Assembly (NCBI RefSeq): GCF_027920545.1
Contig: NZ_CP115859.1
Coordinates: 310,001-374,000 of the forward strand
Length of the DNA: 64,000 nucleotides
Origin: Chryseobacterium camelliae
GTDB taxonomy: Bacteria > Bacteroidota > Bacteroidia > Flavobacteriales > Weeksellaceae
Reading direction: 5' to 3'
Below the pieces are notes generated by a model. It made no database searches. It worked only from the letters and a program-made list of their open reading frames with translations, and had not been told where the DNA came from. Positions 46,003 through 53,259 of the stretch are shown here, one piece after another. Position 1 is the first letter of the stretch; every line of letters starts with the position of its first letter. The position numbers and the translations under genes are program-made.

Positions 46003-46107
46003 GGTTCTATGAATTTTCTATTCGTTTTAATAAGACAATTCAGACCGGTTAATTATTACTTCTTTTTGAAATTAATTTGAAAAAATGATCACATTATTTT
46101 CTATAAA

Positions 46108-46587
46108 TTATTTAATGCTGACTATAAGCTCAATTTCCGGATATTGTTTTTGCCAGATTTCAATTAAATGACTTTCATTTTGAGGGATTCCTGCTAGCAA
46201 AGTTTGTAGCTTCGGAAATGACTGCAGAATTTTTGAAATCCCATTAACGGTAACGTCGGTAAATTTTATATATAGGTATTCCAAATTTTCAAGATGTAAA
46301 ATACAATCCAGATTATCATCATTCAAAGGCATGCTTCGCAAGTCTAAATACTCAACATTTTTTAATTTTTCCAGACATTGCAAACCTTCTTCCGTTACAA
46401 ACGAACCTCCAATAGCCAAACGATCAATATGAGTAACGTATTGGGTTATAAAATACAGGTCTTCATCAGTAAGATCACTGTCACGGCAACCAAACTGACT
46501 TAAATATACCGGAATGTTCTTATTATTTTTAGTGTTAAAATATTTTTCCAGCAAATACTTTTCGCGGTTTTTGGAAAGTTTAATCAT
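46108..46587 (-). CDS. Leucine-rich-repeat protein
   Basis: This 159-residue protein lacks a signal peptide and has three or four leucine-rich repeats: VTHIDRLAIGGSFVTEEGL, LKNVEYLDLRSMPLNDDN, LENLEYLYIKFTDVTVNG and FPKLQTLLAG. It is probably cytoplasmic and binds a protein partner. Its start overlaps the stop of the secreted family A gene by 8 nt, so the two are translationally linked. The pairing of a secreted protein with a cytoplasmic binding protein resembles an effector/immunity or chaperone arrangement, but nothing else supports that. Confidence 0.75.
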   Translation of the reverse strand: MIKLSKNREKYLLEKYFNTKNNKNIPVYLSQFGCRDSDLTDEDLYFITQYVTHIDRLAIGGSFVTEEGLQCLEKLKNVEYLDLRSMPLNDDNLDCILHLENLEYLYIKFTDVTVNGISKILQSFPKLQTLLAGIPQNESHLIEIWQKQYPEIELIVSIK

Positions 46588-47080
46588 ACCAGTTTTCCAT
46601 TTCGATAGAGTAGCCTGCTTTTTCTAGTAACGTCAAGAGTTCATTCGCCCAGGTTTCGTTGTATTTTTCCGAACAGCAAAGTTGTAAGAAAAATAAGCTG
46701 TAAGTTCCTGTTTTTTTGCCGTTTTCGTAAATGTTCACTGCATCAGGTTGGGTTACAAAAATGACATTGATATCTTTTGAAAGTCTGGTGATTTTACTTA
46801 ATTTAATCTCTTGTTTTTCAGTGAAATAAGTTTCTGTATATTTGTCTCCTTGCTCCGAAAATTCTACTTTTTTACGCTTTACTACGATGCTTAACATTCC
46901 ATTTTTAATCTGAAACGGCTCTACAACCACAAGTGTGTCATAGCGTTCAATTCTGTCAGAATTTTTAAATTGATTTTCAACTTCCCAACGCAGGTCTTTG
47001 TTTAAAAAATCTACGATTTTCTTTTCCTGTGCATGGAGATTTAAAGTAAAAAGTGTTATGAGGAGAAAAAGGAGCTTCAT
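46580..47080 (-). CDS. Secreted hypothetical protein, island family A member 2
   Basis: This 166-residue protein has a signal peptide (MKLLFLLITLFTLNLHAQ) and is a paralog of the protein at 44242-44751. Shared features are FLNKDLRWEVE, KITRLSKDINVIFVTQPDA, YSLFFLQL and a C-terminal KAGYSIEMENWYD. The conserved C-terminal tail and central stretch suggest one fold of unknown function. It is translationally coupled to the LRR gene. Confidence 0.8.
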   Translation of the reverse strand: MKLLFLLITLFTLNLHAQEKKIVDFLNKDLRWEVENQFKNSDRIERYDTLVVVEPFQIKNGMLSIVVKRKKVEFSEQGDKYTETYFTEKQEIKLSKITRLSKDINVIFVTQPDAVNIYENGKKTGTYSLFFLQLCCSEKYNETWANELLTLLEKAGYSIEMENWYD

Positions 47081-47127
47081 TTTGTTTAATTTTTAATTCT
47101 TTTTGTAATCGTTTTTATATACTTACT

Positions 47128-47271
47128 TCAGCTAATATTTGGAAATGTTCCTGTTTTTTGTAGCTTTAATGTTACAGCCTTCACTTTTGTAAAGAGAATA
47201 GTCTTCTTTATCTGATACCACGAAATAAAATCATCATAATCAAACCGCAATGTTCCATGAACACTTAGGCT
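47128..47271 (-). pseudogene. Possible gene remnant
   Basis: On the minus strand this 259-nt gap holds an open stretch of 47 codons with no start. It reads as plausible protein (FDYDDFISWYQIKK, then ILFTKVKAVTLKLQ) and is preceded by an in-frame stop. It looks like the end of a broken gene rather than random AT-rich sequence, but no family was recognised. Confidence 0.35.
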
Positions 47272-47339
47272 TCATCTTCAAGAATGATTAGAACAATGTG
47301 GATTACCGCAAAATCGTTTTTATTTTAATTATTGGTTTT

Positions 47340-47858
47340 TTAACCAAAATTAATTGGTTTTGGTGACCCGCAAAGTTTACTTAAGTGCTGAAAGGCTTTG
47401 TATATTTTTTCATGGGAAACATCAGAATCACAATCCAGAACTCCAGTGGCATAAATTAAAATTTCATCTTTTTCTGTTTTGCCATTCTCAGTAGATATAG
47501 TCTTATTATTGTTATATGCTTGAAAAGTTATGGAATGAGAACATCCATCCGAAAATCGAGCACCACCAGTACCAATTTTTTCAATTTCTTTGAGATCAAA
47601 CTGAATAAATGAATCCTCATAAGTTGTTGCTGAAGCCCAAGATTTGTATTTGATAGTTACAGTTGTATTGTTTATTTCACAAGAATAATCTTTGGTGCCC
47701 ACTATGAGCCTACCACTTTTGGTATATTTTTGAGTTGAATGATTCTGAAAGAAGTTTTTAATATATTCAATAGTTTGTTCTTTTGTGGGTTTTCCTTCTT
47801 GAGCATTTACTGCTACTGTTGTAGTTATTAATAGACAAATTGTAATTATTTTTTTCAT
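47340..47858 (-). CDS. Secreted hypothetical protein, island family B member 1
   Basis: This 172-residue protein has a signal peptide (MKKIITICLLITTTVAVNAQ). It shares the family B ends, TKEQTIEYIKNFF near the start and KIYKAFQHLSKLC near the end, with the proteins at 47985-48494 and 49066-49512, while the middle differs. It is probably periplasmic or surface-located. Its function is unknown. Confidence 0.78.
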   Translation of the reverse strand: MKKIITICLLITTTVAVNAQEGKPTKEQTIEYIKNFFQNHSTQKYTKSGRLIVGTKDYSCEINNTTVTIKYKSWASATTYEDSFIQFDLKEIEKIGTGGARFSDGCSHSITFQAYNNNKTISTENGKTEKDEILIYATGVLDCDSDVSHEKIYKAFQHLSKLCGSPKPINFG

Positions 47859-47859
47859 G

Positions 47860-47991
47860 TTATAATTTCTTTTTTAATTCCCAAATGGATTGTTTTTTCT
47901 CTTCTTTATGCAATTTTACTAAATGTTCGAATACCTTTTTGAGAGAGTTGTCTCGGTTGCTAGGAATTATTACTGTAAAGCTTTTTAAAAC
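47860..47991 (-). pseudogene. 3' fragment of a lost gene
   Basis: The gap between two family B genes encodes a 43-residue tail with no start (VLKSFTVIIPSNRDNSLKK, then EHLVKLHKEEKKQ and WELKKKL before a stop). It overlaps the end of the upstream gene by 7 nt in another frame. It reads like the end of a real cytoplasmic protein left behind by recombination. Confidence 0.4.
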
Positions 47992-48494
47992 GTTTCTTTT
48001 TCTTTAGGAGGACAAAAACTTGCTAGATGTGTTATTGCTTTTTGGATCCTGTTAACTAAATCAACTTCCCCGCGAATATTAATGCCAAATTCATATTGTG
48101 TGCCACTAATATGCTTTGGTTTGTCTAGTGCTTCACCATGTTTACTATGAAAAGTGGAAGATGTCTGTATCTTTTCTATATTTTCATAGTTAAGTACAAA
48201 TTCACCCTCATTATTTATTTTCAAATCCTGAGTTGGTAGAATAAAATTATACCCTTCTGTTGTGCCTCCAGAAAACCCCCACCAATATTCAACTTTATAT
48301 TTTATTTCACATTCATTAATTTCTACATTGTGAAAAGTATAAGAACAACCGATCTTACACCCGCGCTTATAAGATTTATCTTCAAAATATTTTGCCAGTT
48401 TTTCTTTTATCCAATTAATAGTTTCTTCTTTGGTTTGCGCTGTTGCTGTGAAACCACATGCTATAAATGCAAACAATAAAAATAGTTTTTTCAT
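47985..48494 (-). CDS. Secreted hypothetical protein, island family B member 2
   Basis: This 169-residue protein has a signal peptide (MKKLFLLFAFIACGFTATAQ) followed by TKEETINWIKEKL. Near its end it has RIQKAITHLASFC. Its first 35 residues are nearly identical to those of the gene at 49066-49512, while the middle (CKIGCSYTFHNVEINECEIK, then VEYWWGFSGG) differs. Two adjacent cysteines could form a disulfide. Its function is unknown. Confidence 0.8.
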   Translation of the reverse strand: MKKLFLLFAFIACGFTATAQTKEETINWIKEKLAKYFEDKSYKRGCKIGCSYTFHNVEINECEIKYKVEYWWGFSGGTTEGYNFILPTQDLKINNEGEFVLNYENIEKIQTSSTFHSKHGEALDKPKHISGTQYEFGINIRGEVDLVNRIQKAITHLASFCPPKEKETF

Positions 48495-48506
48495 AATAAT
48501 TATCTA

Positions 48507-48989
48507 TTAGTTATTACAATAAAAAGTTTTTTCTACTTTGTATGAAGGAGTTTTTGCATCGTTGTTTTTGTTGCGTTCTGCTGCATCATATGCTTCCTGC
48601 TGTGTATCACCAAAACCAACAGCAAAACGTTTTACAGAGCAGTTCCATCCTGAAATTTCTTTATAATAACTGATAACGGCTCCAAATGCTTTATCTGATG
48701 CTTTTATTGTAACATCACTTTTATTTACATTGTACCATTTGCTAAGGTCAGCCTTAATTTCATTTTCAATAGTAGAATAAGTGCCTCCGTAACAAGATGG
48801 GACAGGTTTATAGCCTACCGCATCACTAAATGAGGACGACCCACATTTTTTTTGTTGGTAAGCAATACCTATCATTAAAATTCTTTTCTGTAGGTTTTTT
48901 GTTGGAGGTTTTATATTAAATCCTAAAAATGAAATACACATTGTTATTATAAGAGAAAGTTTCCCGAGTTGTTTCATTATTCGTTTCAT
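48507..48989 (-). CDS. Secreted cysteine-rich hypothetical protein
   Basis: This 160-residue protein has an N-terminal export signal (LGKLSLIITMCISFLGFNI); a second ATG four codons in is an alternative start. Mature cysteines are at KKCGSSSF, PSCYGG, GWNCSVKR and the C-terminal FYCNN. The stretch FAVGFGDTQQEAYDAAERN resembles the tail of DUF4189-type secreted proteins, but this is a weak resemblance. It lies 12 nt upstream of a family B gene, so it is probably in the same transcript. Confidence 0.72.
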   Translation of the reverse strand: MKRIMKQLGKLSLIITMCISFLGFNIKPPTKNLQKRILMIGIAYQQKKCGSSSFSDAVGYKPVPSCYGGTYSTIENEIKADLSKWYNVNKSDVTIKASDKAFGAVISYYKEISGWNCSVKRFAVGFGDTQQEAYDAAERNKNNDAKTPSYKVEKTFYCNN

Positions 48990-49065
48990 GTTATTTTAGT
49001 TTTAAAGATTATTAAAAGATGTAATGATATATAAATTTCAAAAAATTCTTTTTTGAATTATTAGT

Positions 49066-49512
49066 TTATTTCTTCATACAAAAAGTAGCCAGATATTTTA
49101 TAGCTCTGTCCACATCCGGAATGTATACACTGTTATCATCAAATCTTAAAGCACTGGTACGACCTTTAGTTAAAAATTTGCCTTCAAAATTTGTAATTAC
49201 TATTTCTTCGGAATAGAAAAAGTGACCGGGATAACTTTCATCAGAACCAATAATTCGATTGATATTTGTGGGTAAAATTTCCTCAAATGCCAATTCTTTC
49301 GCCTTGCCCTGCTTATCTTTTGAACTTAATGTGTAATCAACTACAATCTTACATTCATCAATACTTTTTATATTGACATTAGTGGCACGGGACGCATTTT
49401 TACCGAAGTCTTTCAGCTTTTCTGTAAGCCATTTAATAGTTTCTTCCTTGGTTTGTGCTGTTGCCGTAAACATTCCTGCTCCGAAAGCAAGTACTAAGAA
49501 TAGTTTTTTCAT
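49066..49512 (-). CDS. Secreted hypothetical protein, island family B member 3
   Basis: This 148-residue protein has a signal peptide (MKKLFLVLAFGAGMFTATAQ), then TKEETIKWLTEKL and a C-terminal DVDRAIKYLATFC. The ends match the paralog at 47985-48494 almost exactly, whereas the middle (VDYTLSSKDKQGKAKELAFE) does not. It is the first gene of a minus-strand row of four. The conserved upstream element copy B lies 78 nt in front of it. Confidence 0.8.
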   Translation of the reverse strand: MKKLFLVLAFGAGMFTATAQTKEETIKWLTEKLKDFGKNASRATNVNIKSIDECKIVVDYTLSSKDKQGKAKELAFEEILPTNINRIIGSDESYPGHFFYSEEIVITNFEGKFLTKGRTSALRFDDNSVYIPDVDRAIKYLATFCMKK

Positions 49513-49589
49513 ATAGTTATTAGTTTTCTTTAATTTATCGTGAAGTAACGAAATGATGACTTTAAGATTACATTCATCCGGAATCTCAC

Positions 49590-49648
49590 TGCAAATTTCC
49601 GATTAAAACTATTAAGAACAAATACCACAATAGTAGTATTTTTAAGGA
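49590..49648. promoter_or_regulatory. Island upstream element, copy B
   Basis: TGCAAATTTCCGATT, then 21 nt to AAATACCACA, then TAGTAGTATTTTTAAGG. It matches copy A at 44812-44868 in order, spacing and orientation relative to the minus-strand gene. AATAC and GTATT arms make part of it a dyad. Confidence 0.6.
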
Positions 49649-49704
49649 TAAGCATTTATTTCACCTGAAATTATAACAATTTATTATTATCAATCACGGA
49701 AAAT

Positions 49705-49730
49705 AAAAAACGCCTCAATTCTGAGACGTT
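49705..49730 (-). terminator. Terminator of the fatty-acid oxidation cluster
   Basis: The stem AACGTCTC / GAGGCGTT (one G-T pair) with a T6 tail on the minus strand lies 28 nt after the acyl-CoA dehydrogenase stop. Confidence 0.8.
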
Positions 49731-49757
49731 TTAAAAATCAAATTTATATTTAAAAGA

Positions 49758-51536
49758 CTAGTAAGCTCCTTTATCAATATAATGTGCAGCCACTTTTTCT
49801 GTTAACGCTACTACATTCGGATGATTGGTATACTTTGTAAATCTTCTTAAGCCTGAAAGCATCATTCTCTGTTCGTCACCTTCTGCGAAAGAAACAATTC
49901 CTTCTTTTGCCGCCACGATGATTTTCTCAACCGCTTTGTAAAGATTTAATTGAGCCATTGCAGCCTCCACAGAATCAGCAGAGAAGTGTTTTTCTGCTCT
50001 TAAAATTGCAGATTCTGCCATGTAGATCTGGTTAAGGATTTCAGAAGCGTTTAATAACAAATGCTGCTGTTTCTCAATATCCATCATGTATTTTTGAAGA
50101 GCAGCACCTGAAACCATTAAAAATACTTTCTTAAGATTGGCAATAATTGCTTTTTCTTCACTCATGAATGCCGAATAATCAGGAACTTCAAATGAAGGGA
50201 TTCCCATCAATTCTTTGCTGATTGCCATTGCAGGAGAAAGTAAATCCAATTCTCCTTTCATCGCTCTCTTAATCAACATTCCAACTGCCAATAATCTGTT
50301 GATTTCGTTGGTTCCTTCATAAATTCTTCCGATTCTTGCATCTCTCCATGCAGATTCCATTGGTGTATCTTCAGAGAATCCCATTCCTCCGTAGATCTGG
50401 ATTCCTTCGTCAGCGGTAGTCTGAGTAAGATCAGATACGAAAACTTTAAGAATAGAAGCTTCTACAGCAAATTCTTCAACCCCTTTTAATTCAGCTTGCT
50501 GATGATCCATTCCTCCTGCAACCAGTTCTGCAATTTTATCCTCAACATTTTTTGCCAGACGGTAAGAACCTGCTTCGCTCACGAAAACTCCTGTTGACAT
50601 TTCAGCAATTTTCTTTCTGATCGCCCCGAAAGTTGAAATAGAAACCCCAAACTGTTTTCTTTCGTTTGAATACTGAATAGAGTGGTTTAAGATTCTTCTT
50701 TGTCCGTCAAGGTTTGCTGCAGCCAATTTAATTCTACCAACATTCAAGGCATTCAAAGCGATTTTGAAACCGTTGTTTCTTTCCCCTAACATATTCTCTA
50801 CAGGAACTTTCATATCGTTAAAGAAAACCTGGCGTGTAGAAGACGAACGAATACCCAATTTATGCTCTTCCTCACCGAAAGTTAAGCTTTCAGGATTCTC
50901 CAATTCTGAACGGTTGATCACAAAACCGGTGATGTTTTTATCATCATCAATTTTAGCAAACAAAGTGAAAGTATCTGCAAAACCTGCATTGGAAATCCAC
51001 ATTTTCTGTCCGTTGATGATATAGTGTTTTCCGTCTTCAGATAGCCTAGCTCTTGTTTTCCCTGAATTGGCATCAGATCCGGCATCCGGTTCAGTCAAGC
51101 AATATGCTCCGAATTTTGTTCCTGCAGCTAAATCAGGAAGATATTTCTTTTTTAATTCTTCACTTCCGTAAAGAAGAGTAGGTAACGTCCCGATTCCTGT
51201 GTGTGCTCCGTAAGCTGTTGCTAATGAACCGTTTCCTCCTGAAACATAATCACAAGCCAACATGGTGCTAACGAATCCCATTCCAAGACCGCCGTATTCT
51301 TCAGGAACTGTAATTCCCAGCAGTCCCATTTCTCCTAACTGGCGCATTTTTTCCTCCGTCAATGCATAATCTTTTTTCTCAAAACGATCATGTTGCGGAA
51401 TCACTTCTCTATCAATAAATTCTTTTGCAGAATCGCGAAGCATTTTTTGCTCTTCTGAAAGTTCTTCAAGACTGAAAATTTCGTTTGCTGGAATTTCTTT
51501 GATTAGGAATTCACCTCCTTTTAATATATTGCTCAT
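49758..51536 (-). CDS. Acyl-CoA dehydrogenase
   Basis: This 592-residue flavoenzyme has the acyl-CoA dehydrogenase order: LRDSAKEFIDREV at the start, then CLTEPDAGSD, WISNAGFADTF, SSSTRQVFFNDM, the FAD/catalytic region QIYGGMGFSEDTPMESAWRD and RIYEGTNEINRL. A C-terminal extension of about 170 residues makes it longer than the 380-residue short-chain enzymes, as in the long-chain Bacteroidota type. It catalyses the first step of beta-oxidation and ends the fad cluster. Chain length is inferred. Confidence 0.93.
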   Translation of the reverse strand: MSNILKGGEFLIKEIPANEIFSLEELSEEQKMLRDSAKEFIDREVIPQHDRFEKKDYALTEEKMRQLGEMGLLGITVPEEYGGLGMGFVSTMLACDYVSGGNGSLATAYGAHTGIGTLPTLLYGSEELKKKYLPDLAAGTKFGAYCLTEPDAGSDANSGKTRARLSEDGKHYIINGQKMWISNAGFADTFTLFAKIDDDKNITGFVINRSELENPESLTFGEEEHKLGIRSSSTRQVFFNDMKVPVENMLGERNNGFKIALNALNVGRIKLAAANLDGQRRILNHSIQYSNERKQFGVSISTFGAIRKKIAEMSTGVFVSEAGSYRLAKNVEDKIAELVAGGMDHQQAELKGVEEFAVEASILKVFVSDLTQTTADEGIQIYGGMGFSEDTPMESAWRDARIGRIYEGTNEINRLLAVGMLIKRAMKGELDLLSPAMAISKELMGIPSFEVPDYSAFMSEEKAIIANLKKVFLMVSGAALQKYMMDIEKQQHLLLNASEILNQIYMAESAILRAEKHFSADSVEAAMAQLNLYKAVEKIIVAAKEGIVSFAEGDEQRMMLSGLRRFTKYTNHPNVVALTEKVAAHYIDKGAY

Positions 51537-51584
51537 TGTTATTTATTTTAAATTTTAGATTATAAATTTTAAATTAGATTTCAG

Positions 51585-51946
51585 TTATAAATTTTCAGAT
51601 GAAGTTTTAATGATTTTAGTCAAAATGTTAATGATACTTTCAATTTCTTTCAAATAAGAGTCAATTTCGATTTGAACTAAATTTGAAGACTGATAAAGTT
51701 TTAACCAATATTTTGTTTCTCTTGCTTCCTTATTTGCAATAGAAAGTTTTGAAATAAAATCTTTTTTAGATTGAGCAGCAATTGCTTCTTCTACATTTAC
51801 GCCAATTGAAGTTCCACAACGAAGAATTTGTTTAGATAAAAAATAAATTCATTTTGAGTCTTACATTAGGTATAGAATTGAATAATTCTTAATGCAAATT
51901 CAAAAGTCTTTATCTGAATCAAATTATCTTCCTTGAAACTATTCAT
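51585..51946 (-). pseudogene. Broken four-helix-bundle (S23-type) protein gene
   Basis: Read on the minus strand from ATG 51946, MNSFKEDNLIQIKTFEFALR runs to a TAA at 51866-51868. Further on, in a shifted frame, the family core is clear (LSKQILRCGTSIGVNVEEAI, AAQSKKDFISKLSIANKEAR, ETKYWLKL), ending at 51585. These are the motifs of the four-helix-bundle proteins first found in 23S rRNA intervening sequences. One stop and one frameshift make it non-functional. It fills the 440-nt gap between the thiolase and acyl-CoA dehydrogenase genes. Confidence 0.85.
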
Positions 51947-51977
51947 CTAAAATTTTTAATTTAAAATCTATAATTAA

Positions 51978-53159
51978 TTAAAGTAGTTCAAAAATTGAAG
52001 CTGCTCCCTGTCCTGTCCCTACGCACATAGAAACCATTCCGTATTTGTTTCCGCGTCTTCTCATTTCGTCAAGAAGTTGTACCGTCAGTTTTGTTCCTGT
52101 ACATCCAAGTGGGTGACCCAATGCGATGGCCCCTCCGTTTACGTTTAAAATATCAGGATTTAACCCCAATTCTTTTTTAATCGCAACGGATTGTGAGGCA
52201 AATGCTTCGTTTAGCTCGATCAATTCAATGTCTTTTAGTTCTAGACCTGCTTGCTTCAATGCTTTTGGAATTGCATAAATCGGTCCCATTCCCATGATTC
52301 TCGGCTCTAATCCGGCAGCAGCATAAGCGACTAATCTTGCTTCTGGTTGTAGTCCTAACTCTTTTACCATTTCCTCACTCATTACCATCACGAAAGCTGC
52401 TCCGTCACTCATTTGAGAAGAGTTTCCGGCAGTTACGCTTCCTCCGTTGGCAAAAACCGGTCTTAATTTAGACAAGCCAGCCAAAGAAGTATCTGCTCTC
52501 GGACCTTCATCTACCGAAAAATCAAACTTTTTCGTCTGCATTTTCTGGTTTTCATCCAGGAAATTATATTCAACAGGAATCGGAACGATTTGATTAGCAA
52601 ATTTGCCTTCCTGATTAGCTTTTAAGGCTTTCATATGGGATTCAAAAGCAAACTGGTCCTGTTCTTCTCTTGTAATATTGTATTGTTTGGCAACTTCTTC
52701 AGCAGTATAACCCATTCCCCAGTAATAATCGGGGTTGGTTTTTGCAATATCCGTTTCAGGAACCGGTTTATAACCACCCATCGGAATATACGACATGGAT
52801 TCTGTACCTCCTGCGATAATACAATCCGCCATTCCTGCCTGGATTTTTGCAGAAGCAATGGCAATCGCCTCACTTCCTGATGCACAATATCTGTTTACGG
52901 TAACTCCGGGAACTTTGTCTGTATTTAAACCCATCAAAGAGATTAAACGCGCTACGTTTAAGCCTTGTTCAGCTTCCGGCATTGCGTTTCCTACGATAAG
53001 GTCATCAATTCTGTTTTTATCTAATTGCGGAAGTTCAGCCATTAATTTTTCAATTACGGTTGCCGCCATTACATCGGGTCTTGTAAATCTTAAACTTCCC
53101 TTTGGAGCTTTTCCAACGGCAGTTCTGAAACCCTTTACTATATATGCTGTCTTTGACAT
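51978..53159 (-). CDS. fadA: Acetyl-CoA acyltransferase (thiolase)
   Basis: I start at ATG 53159 (MSKTAYIVKGFRTAVGKAPKG), the normal thiolase start; the earlier ATG adds a short extension without family features. The 393-residue protein has nucleophile Cys92 in NRYCASGSEA, NEAFASQS, NGGAIALGHPLGCTG and the final catalytic Cys in MCVGTGQG. It cleaves 3-ketoacyl-CoA to acetyl-CoA, the last step of beta-oxidation, and works with the FadB-like protein encoded upstream. Confidence 0.94.
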   Translation of the reverse strand: MSKTAYIVKGFRTAVGKAPKGSLRFTRPDVMAATVIEKLMAELPQLDKNRIDDLIVGNAMPEAEQGLNVARLISLMGLNTDKVPGVTVNRYCASGSEAIAIASAKIQAGMADCIIAGGTESMSYIPMGGYKPVPETDIAKTNPDYYWGMGYTAEEVAKQYNITREEQDQFAFESHMKALKANQEGKFANQIVPIPVEYNFLDENQKMQTKKFDFSVDEGPRADTSLAGLSKLRPVFANGGSVTAGNSSQMSDGAAFVMVMSEEMVKELGLQPEARLVAYAAAGLEPRIMGMGPIYAIPKALKQAGLELKDIELIELNEAFASQSVAIKKELGLNPDILNVNGGAIALGHPLGCTGTKLTVQLLDEMRRRGNKYGMVSMCVGTGQGAASIFELL

Positions 53160-53189
53160 TTTTTTAATTATTTGATTAAACATCTATTT

Positions 53190-53233
53190 TGTCATGCTGA
53201 AAGCTTCTAAGCTTAGATTCCTACGGAATGACA
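53190..53233. repeat. Intergenic GTCAT...ATGAC repeat, copy 2
   Basis: A 44-nt imperfect palindrome in the fadB-fadA gap. TGTCATGCTGAAAGCTTCTA faces TAGATTCCTACGGAATGACA, ending in the same ATGACA as the other copies. Confidence 0.65.
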
Positions 53234-53259
53234 AAAGATTATGCTAATTTGGGTAGTTA

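Noticed and set aside
44127..49650. Interpretation of the island as a prophage or integrated conjugative element
   Set aside because: No integrase, structural, transfer or attachment-site sequence was seen.
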